Below are positions 21,412 to 30,307 of a DNA stretch of 47,807 nucleotides, piece after piece. The stretch comes from Mucilaginibacter sp. GTDB lineage: Bacteria > Bacteroidota > Bacteroidia > Sphingobacteriales > Sphingobacteriaceae. Within the stretch, counting starts at the first letter, position 1, and the number at the start of each line of letters is the position of its first letter. The notes under the pieces were generated by a model. The model was not told where the DNA came from. It saw only the letters and a program-made list of their open reading frames with translations, and did not search any database. The translations under genes and the position numbers were made by a program. The stretch lies in assembly GCA_028288125.1 (NCBI GenBank), contig JAQBOH010000003.1:1-47807 (forward strand). The letters are read 5' to 3'.

Positions 21412-23850
21412 GTGAAAAATAACATGATACAAAACTACATCAAAACAGCCTATCGATCGCTGTTAAAAAACAAGGGTTTTACGATCTTAAATGTTTTAGG
21501 ACTTTCGTTAGGACTTGCCAGTTGCCTGCTCATTATATTTTATGTGGCTGATGAGATAAGCTACGACCGCTACAATACCAAAGCCGATAGGATATATCGC
21601 GTAAATGAAGACCTGAAGCTTGGCGAAAATAATGTTCTTTATGCAGTATGTATGCCTCCTTTGGCGCAAGCGCTAAAAAATGATTTTCCCTATGTAGAAA
21701 ATACGGTAAGAATAAAAAATGCTGGTTCAATGCATGTTAAAAGGGGAATAACAAATATCCTTGAAACTAAAATTGCGTTAGCCGACCCCTCGCTGTTTAA
21801 TGTATTTACCCTGCCTATGATCAATGGGAGCCCGGCAACAGCCCTGGCAGAGCCAAACAGCGTGGTAATAACCGAAAGCATTTCAAAGAAATACTTTAAA
21901 CGCACCAATGTTGTAGGTGAAACATTAAAGTTTAATGATACCTGGTATAAAGTCGCCGGCGTAATCAAGGATATACCAGTGCAATCGCATTTTAACTTCG
22001 ATTTTTTTATCTCAATGTCTTCTTATCCTGATAGCAGGTCGACCGAATGGCTAAGAAGTGATTATAACACTTATGTTTTATTTAAAGATGCGGCAGATCA
22101 TAAAAAGCTTGAAGCAGCTTTACCTGCTTTTTTAAACAGACACAGCGGGCAGCAAATGCAGTCACAATTAAAAATGAGTATGGCCGTTTTTGAAAAAGGC
22201 GGAAGTTTTTTCAGATTAAATTTAACGCCGCTAACTGATATCCACCTCAAATCAAATCGAACAGGTGAACTGGGACCGAATGGCACAGTTCAATATGTAT
22301 ACATTTTTTCGGCTATTGCCCTGTTTATCCTGTTAATCGCCTGCGTTAATTTTATGAATCTTTCAACCGCCCGCTCCTCAAACAGGGCGCGGGAAGTTGG
22401 CGTGCGCAAAGTGCTTGGTTCTGCCCGCAAACATCTGATAACCCAGTTCCTGACAGAATCAATAATGGTGACTTTTGTTGCTACTATTATAGCTTTGTTT
22501 TCCACAGTAGTATTGCTACCGGCATTTAATCAACTTTCAGGCAAGGATTTATCTATTTCATCACAAACGCTTACATGGCTTGTTCCGGCATTATTATTTA
22601 TTGTTTTATTTGTTGGGGCAATGGCGGGTTCATACCCTGCCTTTTATCTTTCCTCATTTCAACCAATTGACGTACTAAAAGGCAAATTATCTGCAGGTTT
22701 TAAGGGCGGTGGATTGAGGAACTTTTTGGTTGTTCTGCAATTTTCCATATCCATTTTCCTTATCATAGGCACACTGGTTATTTACAACCAACTAAATTAT
22801 ATCCAAACCAAAAATTTGGGGTATAACCGTAATCAGGTTTTAATAGTTCAAAACACTTTTGAATTAAATAACCAGGCCAGGGTTTTCAAGCAAGAGATTA
22901 AACAATTACCAGGAGTAATAAACGCAACACTAACAGGTTTTCTACCAACATCTAACTGGAAGAATACCTCTATATTTTTTAAGGATGCCGCTTTTGACCA
23001 AAAGAAGGCATTATTCCCTCAAACATGGGAAGTCGACGAAGATTATATCAAAACACTGGACATGAAAATGACTTCGGGCCGCAATTTTTCAAGCCAAATG
23101 CTAACAGATTCATCCGGTATTATCATTAATGAATCTGCTTCGAACTTTTTGGGACTTAAATATCCGTTAAATAAACCGTTGTACAGATCAAACGGTGGTA
23201 AACAGGACATATCCAACTCAAAGGAGTATCATATTATAGGTGTTGTTAAGGATTTTAATTTTAGTTCCCTGCGGGATGTAATTAGCCCGGTGGTATTGGT
23301 ATTGGCTCAAAATAAAGGCGCGTTAAGTGTGCGGGTAAATACAACCAACCTGCCTTTTCTGCTATCTCAAATTAAAGAAAGATGGAAGGCGCTTTCACCC
23401 AACGTACAAATGAATTTTTCTTTTATGGATCAGGACTTTGACGCTTCATATCGTACCGAACAGCGAGTGGGGAAAATATTCATTGTATTTACCTCATTGG
23501 CAATAATAATTGCCTGCCTGGGTTTGTTTGGCCTTGCCGCATATGCTGCCGAACAACGTACAAAGGAAATCGGGATACGGAAAATATTGGGTGCAAGCAT
23601 ATCTGCTATCGCCGCTATGCTTTCTTTTGATTTTATAAAGCTGGTATTTATCGCCATTCTTATTTCATTGCCTGCAGGATGGTTTTTGATGAATAAATGG
23701 CTGCAGGATTTTGCATACCGGCAAAATATACAATGGTGGGTATTCGCGGTAGCAGGTTTTGGAGCAATTATGATCGCTTTCGTCACTATAAGTTTTCAAT
23801 CCATAAAAGCGGCTTTGAGTAACCCTGTGAACAGTTTGAGGAGCGAGTGA
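21412..23850 (+). CDS. ABC transporter permease 3 (MacB_PCD/FtsX type); possible downstream start at 21424
   Basis: 812 aa; close to permease 1; ends NPVNSLRSE. Confidence 0.93.
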   Translation: MKNNMIQNYIKTAYRSLLKNKGFTILNVLGLSLGLASCLLIIFYVADEISYDRYNTKADRIYRVNEDLKLGENNVLYAVCMPPLAQALKNDFPYVENTVRIKNAGSMHVKRGITNILETKIALADPSLFNVFTLPMINGSPATALAEPNSVVITESISKKYFKRTNVVGETLKFNDTWYKVAGVIKDIPVQSHFNFDFFISMSSYPDSRSTEWLRSDYNTYVLFKDAADHKKLEAALPAFLNRHSGQQMQSQLKMSMAVFEKGGSFFRLNLTPLTDIHLKSNRTGELGPNGTVQYVYIFSAIALFILLIACVNFMNLSTARSSNRAREVGVRKVLGSARKHLITQFLTESIMVTFVATIIALFSTVVLLPAFNQLSGKDLSISSQTLTWLVPALLFIVLFVGAMAGSYPAFYLSSFQPIDVLKGKLSAGFKGGGLRNFLVVLQFSISIFLIIGTLVIYNQLNYIQTKNLGYNRNQVLIVQNTFELNNQARVFKQEIKQLPGVINATLTGFLPTSNWKNTSIFFKDAAFDQKKALFPQTWEVDEDYIKTLDMKMTSGRNFSSQMLTDSSGIIINESASNFLGLKYPLNKPLYRSNGGKQDISNSKEYHIIGVVKDFNFSSLRDVISPVVLVLAQNKGALSVRVNTTNLPFLLSQIKERWKALSPNVQMNFSFMDQDFDASYRTEQRVGKIFIVFTSLAIIIACLGLFGLAAYAAEQRTKEIGIRKILGASISAIAAMLSFDFIKLVFIAILISLPAGWFLMNKWLQDFAYRQNIQWWVFAVAGFGAIMIAFVTISFQSIKAALSNPVNSLRSE

Positions 23851-23911
23851 GGCAGTTGACAGTAGCAGTTTGCAGTTATAAGAAAAATCATATATAGTGA
23901 AGAAGTTTAAA

Positions 23912-23944
23912 TCAATAATTCACTAAATCACTAATTCAATAATT
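23912..23944 (+). repeat. AT-rich pre-start intergenic repeat (tcaataattcactaaatcactaattcaataatt)
   Basis: Similar strings at 26368, 32782, 37854 and 43201, each just upstream of a permease start. Confidence 0.75.
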
Positions 23945-23951
23945 AAAACTC

Positions 23952-26318
23952 ATGATGTTCAACTACATAAAAATCGCCTGGCGCAACCTTACAAAGCAAA
24001 AGTTGTATAGCCTTATCAACATTTCGGGACTGGCTGTTGGGCTGGCCGTTTGCATGATGATAATGATGTACGTGGTTCATGAAATGAGCTACGACCGCTT
24101 TCATAAAAATGCCGATCACATATTTATTCCCAATGTCCCGATGAGCTATGCCTCCGGACCGTTGATCAAACAAAATCAGCCGCTTGTTGAAGCTTATATG
24201 CGCACGTTGCCTTATTTTAACGAGAACCCGGTAATTGTAACTGATCCGTCGTCACCCGCAAAGAAGTTTACTGAAGATAAATTATTATTTGCCGATCCCG
24301 CTTTCTTTAACTTCTTCTCCTTTAAACTACTGTCAGGGTCGGCAAGCGATGTGCTGAGCAAGCCATTTACTGTTGTTTTATCAAGAGACATGGCTAAAAA
24401 ATATTTTGGCACACAGGACCCGATTGGCAAAACCTTAGTTATTAAAACCGATAGCGCTTATACCTACCAAGTTACCGGGGTTGCGGAAAATGTGCCATCA
24501 AACTCATCTATCACTTTTAGTTTTGTTACCTCATGCCGAAGCCTGCTGGCGATGAAACAAGCCCCCAGGTATGGTGTTGGCTCACAGCAAATGACCTACG
24601 GAGCCTTTAATATTTATCTGCAGGTAAAACAAGCAGGTGATACTGCAAGGCTGGTCAAAGGCATAGCAATGACGGCAAAAAAAAATAAGGTTTTTGATGA
24701 AATTAAATTTTCTCTTACAGCGCTGCCCGATACCCATTTGAAAAGCGGCTTCGGCGATTCCTCGAACATAAAATATCTTAAAATATTCCCCCTTGTTGCC
24801 GTTTTGATTTTATTACTGGCCCTGGTAAATTATATGAGCCTTTCAACAGCCAGAGCTACGTTGAGGGCAAAAGAGGTAGGTGTCCGTAAAGTGTCAGGCG
24901 CAAGCCGTAAAACAATAGCAACCCAGTTTTATGTGGAATCGGCATTGTTCACGATTTTATCATTTGGGCTGGGTTACTTGCTATGCTATCTAATCACGCC
25001 CTGGTTTCTAAATATCATACAACTTAAAATCGATAATTCGTTTTTTTATAGTCCGATTGTGTTAATCTTTTTGTTTGGCTTATTAGTTATAACTACTTTA
25101 ATTGCAGGTAGTTATCCGTCATTGATTTTGTCACGATTTAACCCGGTTGTAACGTTAAAGGGCAAAATGAGTAAACAGGCCGGTGGTATTACGGTGCGCA
25201 AAGTATTTACCACTCTTCAGTTCACCATATCGGTAGGATTGATCATTTGCGGCATCATTATCGACCGCCAACTATACTATTTCAAGCATACGGACACGGG
25301 TATCAATAAGGATAATGTGATAATGATACCGATAGCAAACAGCATCGGTGAAAATTACCCTGCATTTAAGCATGATGTACAGTCGCTCGGCGGCATAAGC
25401 AATGTTGCAACATCACACTATTCCATGTTTAAAGGCTATGATATGTTCAATGTGAACGGAAAAACAAAGGATGAAAAAGTTTTTGTAGTATCTGTTATTG
25501 CAAATTCGCAATTTATTACAACGCTGGGTTTAAAATGGAAATATGCTCCCGCCCCCGGTACCGAGCTTGCATTCCGTAAAAATATGATCATAAATGAAGC
25601 TGCAATAGCGCAATTGCACCTTCCGGTAAATCCCATAGGCTCTTTTATAAAAATTGGTGATGAACGAATAGAAATAGCGGGCGTTTTAAAAAACTTCAAC
25701 TTTACGTCACTGGAATATGCAATCAGGCCAATGGCCCTCTCCATTGTTAATGACACCAGCACTTATTATAAAAAACTTGGTTGCAACCTATTTGCTAAAA
25801 TTGGGTCGTATACTAATATACCAACATTAATAAGCGCCATGCAAGGTCTGTATAAAAAATATGATAAGGACACGCCATTCGATTACACTTTTATGGACGA
25901 TGCCTTTAACGCCCAATACAAAGCCGAAGACAGGCTTGCCTCCATATTCAGCATATTTACCTATATAACGATTATCCTTGCTGCGTTGGGTTTGTTTGGC
26001 CTGGCCGCATTTACTATTGAGCAGCGTACAAAAGAAATTGGCATTCGCAAAGTTTTGGGAGCAAGCGTAGCTTCTATCAACGCGTTATTGTCACAGGATT
26101 TTTTAAAGCTGGTTTTACTTGCAATAGTTATTGCGTCGCCGATAGCCTGGTGGGCCATGCATAACTGGCTGCAGGGCTTTGCCTATAGGATAACCATTTC
26201 GTGGTGGGTATTTGCAGCAGCAGGTTTTGTTGCGATTATAACGTCGGTTATTACGGTAAGCTATCACGCGATCCGGGCGGCAATTGCCAACCCGGTAGAA
26301 AGTTTGAGAAGCGAATAA
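23952..26318 (+). CDS. ABC transporter permease 4 (MacB_PCD/FtsX type)
   Basis: 788 aa; SLSTARATLRAKEVGVRKVSGA, FTIEQRTKEIGIRKVLGA; ends NPVESLRSE. Confidence 0.93.
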   Translation: MMFNYIKIAWRNLTKQKLYSLINISGLAVGLAVCMMIMMYVVHEMSYDRFHKNADHIFIPNVPMSYASGPLIKQNQPLVEAYMRTLPYFNENPVIVTDPSSPAKKFTEDKLLFADPAFFNFFSFKLLSGSASDVLSKPFTVVLSRDMAKKYFGTQDPIGKTLVIKTDSAYTYQVTGVAENVPSNSSITFSFVTSCRSLLAMKQAPRYGVGSQQMTYGAFNIYLQVKQAGDTARLVKGIAMTAKKNKVFDEIKFSLTALPDTHLKSGFGDSSNIKYLKIFPLVAVLILLLALVNYMSLSTARATLRAKEVGVRKVSGASRKTIATQFYVESALFTILSFGLGYLLCYLITPWFLNIIQLKIDNSFFYSPIVLIFLFGLLVITTLIAGSYPSLILSRFNPVVTLKGKMSKQAGGITVRKVFTTLQFTISVGLIICGIIIDRQLYYFKHTDTGINKDNVIMIPIANSIGENYPAFKHDVQSLGGISNVATSHYSMFKGYDMFNVNGKTKDEKVFVVSVIANSQFITTLGLKWKYAPAPGTELAFRKNMIINEAAIAQLHLPVNPIGSFIKIGDERIEIAGVLKNFNFTSLEYAIRPMALSIVNDTSTYYKKLGCNLFAKIGSYTNIPTLISAMQGLYKKYDKDTPFDYTFMDDAFNAQYKAEDRLASIFSIFTYITIILAALGLFGLAAFTIEQRTKEIGIRKVLGASVASINALLSQDFLKLVLLAIVIASPIAWWAMHNWLQGFAYRITISWWVFAAAGFVAIITSVITVSYHAIRAAIANPVESLRSE

Positions 26319-26366
26319 GCCCCACCTTAAAAAGTCTCCCCAACCGGGGGAGATTTAGAGGGGGCT
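26318..26366. repeat. intergenic hairpin repeat (agccccacc..gtctccccaaccgggggagat..agagggggct)
   Basis: Nested inverted repeat with inner tctcccc/gggggaga and outer agcccc/ggggct arms. Confidence 0.7.
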
Positions 26367-26391
26367 GAACTAATTCAATAATTGATTTATC

Positions 26392-28782
26392 ATGATAAAA
26401 AACTATTTCAAAATCGCCTGGCGGAACTTAAAGAAGAACCGGCTGTATGCATTTATAAATATTACAGGCTTAACCGTTGGCATAGTTAGCTGCCTGTTGA
26501 TCGGTATTTATATCAAGCACGAAATAAGCTATAACCGTTTTAACGAAAACGCAGATAGGATTGTACGTGTAACAATGGATTACGGGCATGCCGAAGCCCC
26601 CTGGAAGACGGCTGTAACCGGCACCAAAGTTGGCCCGCAGTTTAAACGGACATTTCCCGGTATAGCGGATTTTGTAAGGCTTGAAAAACGGTCGGACATC
26701 ATCAGCTATAACAATCGTGTTTTTAAGGAAAGCAACATTCTGTATGCCGACCCTTCATTCTTAAAAATGTTCTCGTTTAAATTATTAAAAGGGGACAGGA
26801 TCACGGTGTTAGATGACCCCGATAAAATCATTATCACGCAAAGTATAGCTAAAAAATATTTTGATAACGATGACCCGATTGGCAAAACCTTAAAGTTTAG
26901 TGATAAAAGCTATATGGTAGCCGGCATTGCCGCAGATGCACCTACCAATTCGCAGATCAGGTTTGAGTTTGTTGTACCCTTTAATAATCTATCCGCTGCC
27001 AAAAGGGCCGAAGAATGGTTGTCGGCCAATTATATTACGTACCTGCTGCTTAACGATAAAGCTGATATTCAGCCGTTGCAAAAGCAGATAATGAATTATA
27101 TGACCGGCGTATGTAAAAATGAAATGAAACTGTCTGGCGGTCAGTACCTGACGTATTATTTAGAGCCGTTAACCGGTGTTCACCTGCATTCAAATCTTTC
27201 GGACGGATTAGAGCCAAATGGCAGCATTACCTATATCTATATCATGCTTGTTGTTGCTGTATTGATCCTGGTTATTGCCTGTGTTAATTATGTAAATCTT
27301 TCTATTGCGCAATCGGCAGGCCGGGGCGCCGAAATTGGCATCCGTAAGGTTATGGGGGCCGCCAAACACCAGCTATTCAGGCAGTTTATAGGCGAATCAC
27401 TTTTCGTGACGATTATTGCCGCAGTCATCGCTTTCGGACTGGCATTTTTGTTATTGCCGCTGTTTAACCAGGTATCGGGCAAACAACTCCAATTTAATAT
27501 TTTGCTCGACCCGGTGATTATCCTTGGTTTGACCGTGTTAGGAATTACTATTGGTTTAGCGGCCGGTGCTTACCCTGCTTTATTATTATCCAACGTTAAA
27601 TTAGCTAAGATTTTAAAGTCAGGTTTTTCATTTACCTCCAGGCAAAATGTACGCAGGTCGCTCATCATTTTCCAGTTTATCATTTCAATTTTCCTGATCG
27701 TAACAACCGTGGTTATCCTTCAGCAGTTATCCTATATTCGCAATAAGGACATTGGCTATAATAAAAGTAACGTGGTTGTTTTGCCGGTAAGTTATAAAAT
27801 GCTGCCACAGGTTGCCGCCCTAAAAAAGGCTGTCGGCAGTCTTCCCGGAGTGGAAGGTGTTGCAACCGCAAACAGTGAACCTGTAAATGTTGGGTGGGGC
27901 GATGCGATCCAAACAGCCAACGGTAAGGACATTTCAGTAAACGCCCTGCCAATGGACGAGGATTTTATTAAAACCATGCAAATAAAAATTATTGCAGGTA
28001 CTGACTATAACCAAACCGATGTTTTACAAATTGACACAACCAACCAGAGGAAAAATTTCCGTTTTTCTTTTATGCTCAACGAGTCGGCCGCCGGCGCGTT
28101 GGGATGGACGCCGGGGCAAGCCATTGGAAAAGAAATAAAAAAAGGCGGTACTCAGGGGCGGATAAAAGCGGTTGTAAAGGATTTTAATTTCAAATCGTTT
28201 CATGACCCGATAGGCCCGCTGCTGATATTTTTGGATCACTTTCAAACCCAGGATATGTTTGTGCGGATAAACGGGAACAATACAGCGTCAATTATACCGG
28301 CCTTAGAAAAAATATGGAAAGAGCGTTTCCCCGGAAGGCCGTTTGAATATAAATTTTTGGATGAAGATTATGACGCCTTGTACCGCACCGAACAACGCAC
28401 CGCCGGGGTTTTTACAACGTTTTCTATTTTAGCAATTCTGCTTGCTTGCCTTGGATTGTTTGCTATTACGGCTTACGCGGTTGTACAGCGTACCAAAGAG
28501 ATAGGTATTAGAAAGGTGCTTGGCGCGAATGTTTCGGGCATTATCCTGCTTATCTCTAAAGACTTTTTATACCTGGTAATTATTGCTGCGGCGATAGCTT
28601 CGCCGATTGCGTGGTACGTATCCAACAAATGGCTGCAGGATTTCGCCTATCGTATACATATTCACTGGTGGATATTCGCTGGCGCGGGCGCTGCTGCGTT
28701 GATTGTAGCCGGTGTTACGGTAAGTATCCAGGCGCTTAAGGCTGCATCGGTAAACCCCGTAAAAAGTTTGAAGAGCGAATAA
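26392..28782 (+). CDS. ABC transporter permease 5 (MacB_PCD/FtsX type)
   Basis: 796 aa; QSAGRGAEIGIRKVMGA, VVQRTKEIGIRKVLGA; ends NPVKSLKSE. Confidence 0.93.
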   Translation: MIKNYFKIAWRNLKKNRLYAFINITGLTVGIVSCLLIGIYIKHEISYNRFNENADRIVRVTMDYGHAEAPWKTAVTGTKVGPQFKRTFPGIADFVRLEKRSDIISYNNRVFKESNILYADPSFLKMFSFKLLKGDRITVLDDPDKIIITQSIAKKYFDNDDPIGKTLKFSDKSYMVAGIAADAPTNSQIRFEFVVPFNNLSAAKRAEEWLSANYITYLLLNDKADIQPLQKQIMNYMTGVCKNEMKLSGGQYLTYYLEPLTGVHLHSNLSDGLEPNGSITYIYIMLVVAVLILVIACVNYVNLSIAQSAGRGAEIGIRKVMGAAKHQLFRQFIGESLFVTIIAAVIAFGLAFLLLPLFNQVSGKQLQFNILLDPVIILGLTVLGITIGLAAGAYPALLLSNVKLAKILKSGFSFTSRQNVRRSLIIFQFIISIFLIVTTVVILQQLSYIRNKDIGYNKSNVVVLPVSYKMLPQVAALKKAVGSLPGVEGVATANSEPVNVGWGDAIQTANGKDISVNALPMDEDFIKTMQIKIIAGTDYNQTDVLQIDTTNQRKNFRFSFMLNESAAGALGWTPGQAIGKEIKKGGTQGRIKAVVKDFNFKSFHDPIGPLLIFLDHFQTQDMFVRINGNNTASIIPALEKIWKERFPGRPFEYKFLDEDYDALYRTEQRTAGVFTTFSILAILLACLGLFAITAYAVVQRTKEIGIRKVLGANVSGIILLISKDFLYLVIIAAAIASPIAWYVSNKWLQDFAYRIHIHWWIFAGAGAAALIVAGVTVSIQALKAASVNPVKSLKSE

Positions 28783-28788
28783 GTTATA

Positions 28789-28859
28789 GTGGCAGTAGTA
28801 GTACGTAGTAGCAGTTTTTGTATATAAATTTTAAAATCCCCGCTACTACGTACTGCCAC
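28789..28859. repeat. imperfect inverted repeat between permease 5 and the DUF4097-like gene
   Basis: gtggcagtagtagtacgtagtagc (28789-28812) vs gctactacgtactgccac (28842-28859). Confidence 0.7.
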
Positions 28860-28951
28860 TGCTACTCGCATACTGCACTCATTAAAATAATTACCATACG
28901 TGCAACATGTTTCGTACCAACCGGGTCTATTAGTAAAACAATGAGAAAGAT

Positions 28952-30004
28952 ATGAAAACTTACCTTTTACTATTAGTATTTGCCTGCCAGGGTTATTTAG
29001 CTTTGGGGCAGGATTGGAATAAAACACCTTATGAAACCAAATCATTAGCCAACGACGATATACGCGACGTATTTGTGAACACGTCGGGTGCGAGTATAAG
29101 TGTAAGCGGCGCGGCGGGTGAAGCCGCGAGGGTGGAGGTATTTGTACATGGAAACAATAACCAGGAACTAACCCGCGAAGAAATAAAAAAACGCCTGGAT
29201 GAAGATTATATATTACAGGTTTCGGTAAGCGGGCACGAAGTTCACGCTACCGCGAAAAGGAAGCACGACGGTATGGGCTTTAACGTGAACCTTAACTGGA
29301 GACGGCAATTGAGCATATCTTTCAAAGTATTTGTTCCGCGGCAGGTGGCCACTCATTTGGGCACCAGTGGGGGCAGTATTCATGTGGATAATCTGTCTGG
29401 AAATGAAAATTTATCTACCAGTGGCGGCAGTTTGCATGTTGACCATTTAACCGGCGTTATAAAAGGAGAAACATCGGGCGGCAGTATTGAGGTATCCAAC
29501 TCGGGCGATAATATCAACCTCGAAACCAGCGGCGGCAGCATTCGCGCCACTAATTGCAACGGCAAAATAAAATTGGAGACATCGGGCGGCTCCCTGCATC
29601 TGGAAGGTTTAAAAGGTTCCATTAGGGCTAACACCAGCGGTGGCAGCGTACAGGCCAGCGATATCGACGGCGAATTGGTTACCGGTACTTCGGGAGGCAG
29701 CATGAACTTAACACAACTGTCATGCAGCCTTGAAGCGTCCACCAGTGGCGGCAGCATGAATGTGGAAATGAACCATGTGGGCAAATATGTAAAGCTTGAT
29801 GTAAGCGGCGGAAATGTAAACCTAAAATTACCTTTAAAGCAGGGCCTGGACCTGAACATGTCAGCAAACAGGATAAATAACCCATTTAATATAAGCGGTT
29901 TTTCAGGTGAATGGGATAAAACCCATGTTAAAGGAAGTGTCAACGGCGGAGGGGCGCCGGTAAACGTTGATGCCAGCGGGCATTTGGAGATTAGTTTTAA
30001 TTAA
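28952..30004 (+). CDS. secreted DUF4097-like beta-strand repeat protein with TSGGS repeats
   Basis: Signal peptide MKTYLLLLVFACQGYLALGQ; eight TSGGS motifs at exact 18-residue spacing. Confidence 0.88.
   Translation: MKTYLLLLVFACQGYLALGQDWNKTPYETKSLANDDIRDVFVNTSGASISVSGAAGEAARVEVFVHGNNNQELTREEIKKRLDEDYILQVSVSGHEVHATAKRKHDGMGFNVNLNWRRQLSISFKVFVPRQVATHLGTSGGSIHVDNLSGNENLSTSGGSLHVDHLTGVIKGETSGGSIEVSNSGDNINLETSGGSIRATNCNGKIKLETSGGSLHLEGLKGSIRANTSGGSVQASDIDGELVTGTSGGSMNLTQLSCSLEASTSGGSMNVEMNHVGKYVKLDVSGGNVNLKLPLKQGLDLNMSANRINNPFNISGFSGEWDKTHVKGSVNGGGAPVNVDASGHLEISFN
29363..29800 (+). repeat. 54-bp (18-aa) protein-level tandem repeat, 8 TSGGS units plus a degenerate VSGGN unit downstream
   Basis: TSGGS codons begin at 29363 and recur every 54 nt to 29741; codon usage differs between units. 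Confidence 0.9.
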
Positions 30005-30032
30005 GGTTTAGAAATAGTTTTATTAATGAGCT

Positions 30033-30070
30033 AAGCGGCCCTGGTGTGATTAACATCAGGGCCGCTTTTA
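30033..30070 (+). terminator. intrinsic terminator after the DUF4097-like gene
   Basis: aagcggccctg (30033-30043) / cagggccgctt (30057-30067) followed by tta. Confidence 0.75.
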
Positions 30071-30176
30071 TATAATGGAAATATTCATCGTTCAAATCTA
30101 AAACGGCGAATCCTTCTTGAACACCATTGAAAATAAACAAAAGTGAAAAATTGTAAATCCGAATTAAAAAGCGGAC

Positions 30177-30215
30177 TGTATCATAAACGAACACAGGGTG
30201 TTACGCTTGCGAACA
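30177..30215 (+). promoter_or_regulatory. paired 17-bp activator-site candidate B (UAS)
   Basis: TGTATCATAAACGAACA (30177-30193) and TGTTACGCTTGCGAACA (30199-30215), 22-bp spacing. Confidence 0.6.
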
Positions 30216-30267
30216 GTTGTAATTATATATAAAATGTAATTGATTGAATAACAGCTGTTTATTTAAT

Positions 30268-30282
30268 TGGTATGTATTTTAA
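30268..30282 (+). promoter_or_regulatory. sigma54 -24-like element B (TGGTATGTATTTTAA)
   Basis: 91 bp downstream of UAS start; TGGTATGTATTTTA identical to site C. Confidence 0.4.
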
Positions 30283-30307
30283 ACCTATCGTAAAAAAATA
30301 GTCCGGC

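Noticed and set aside
29380-29943. 187-aa minus-strand ORF opposite the TSGGS protein
   Set aside because: Mirror of the repetitive GC-rich coding sequence; Pro/Leu-rich periodic translation, no signal or domain; the + ORF has a clear signal peptide and repeat.
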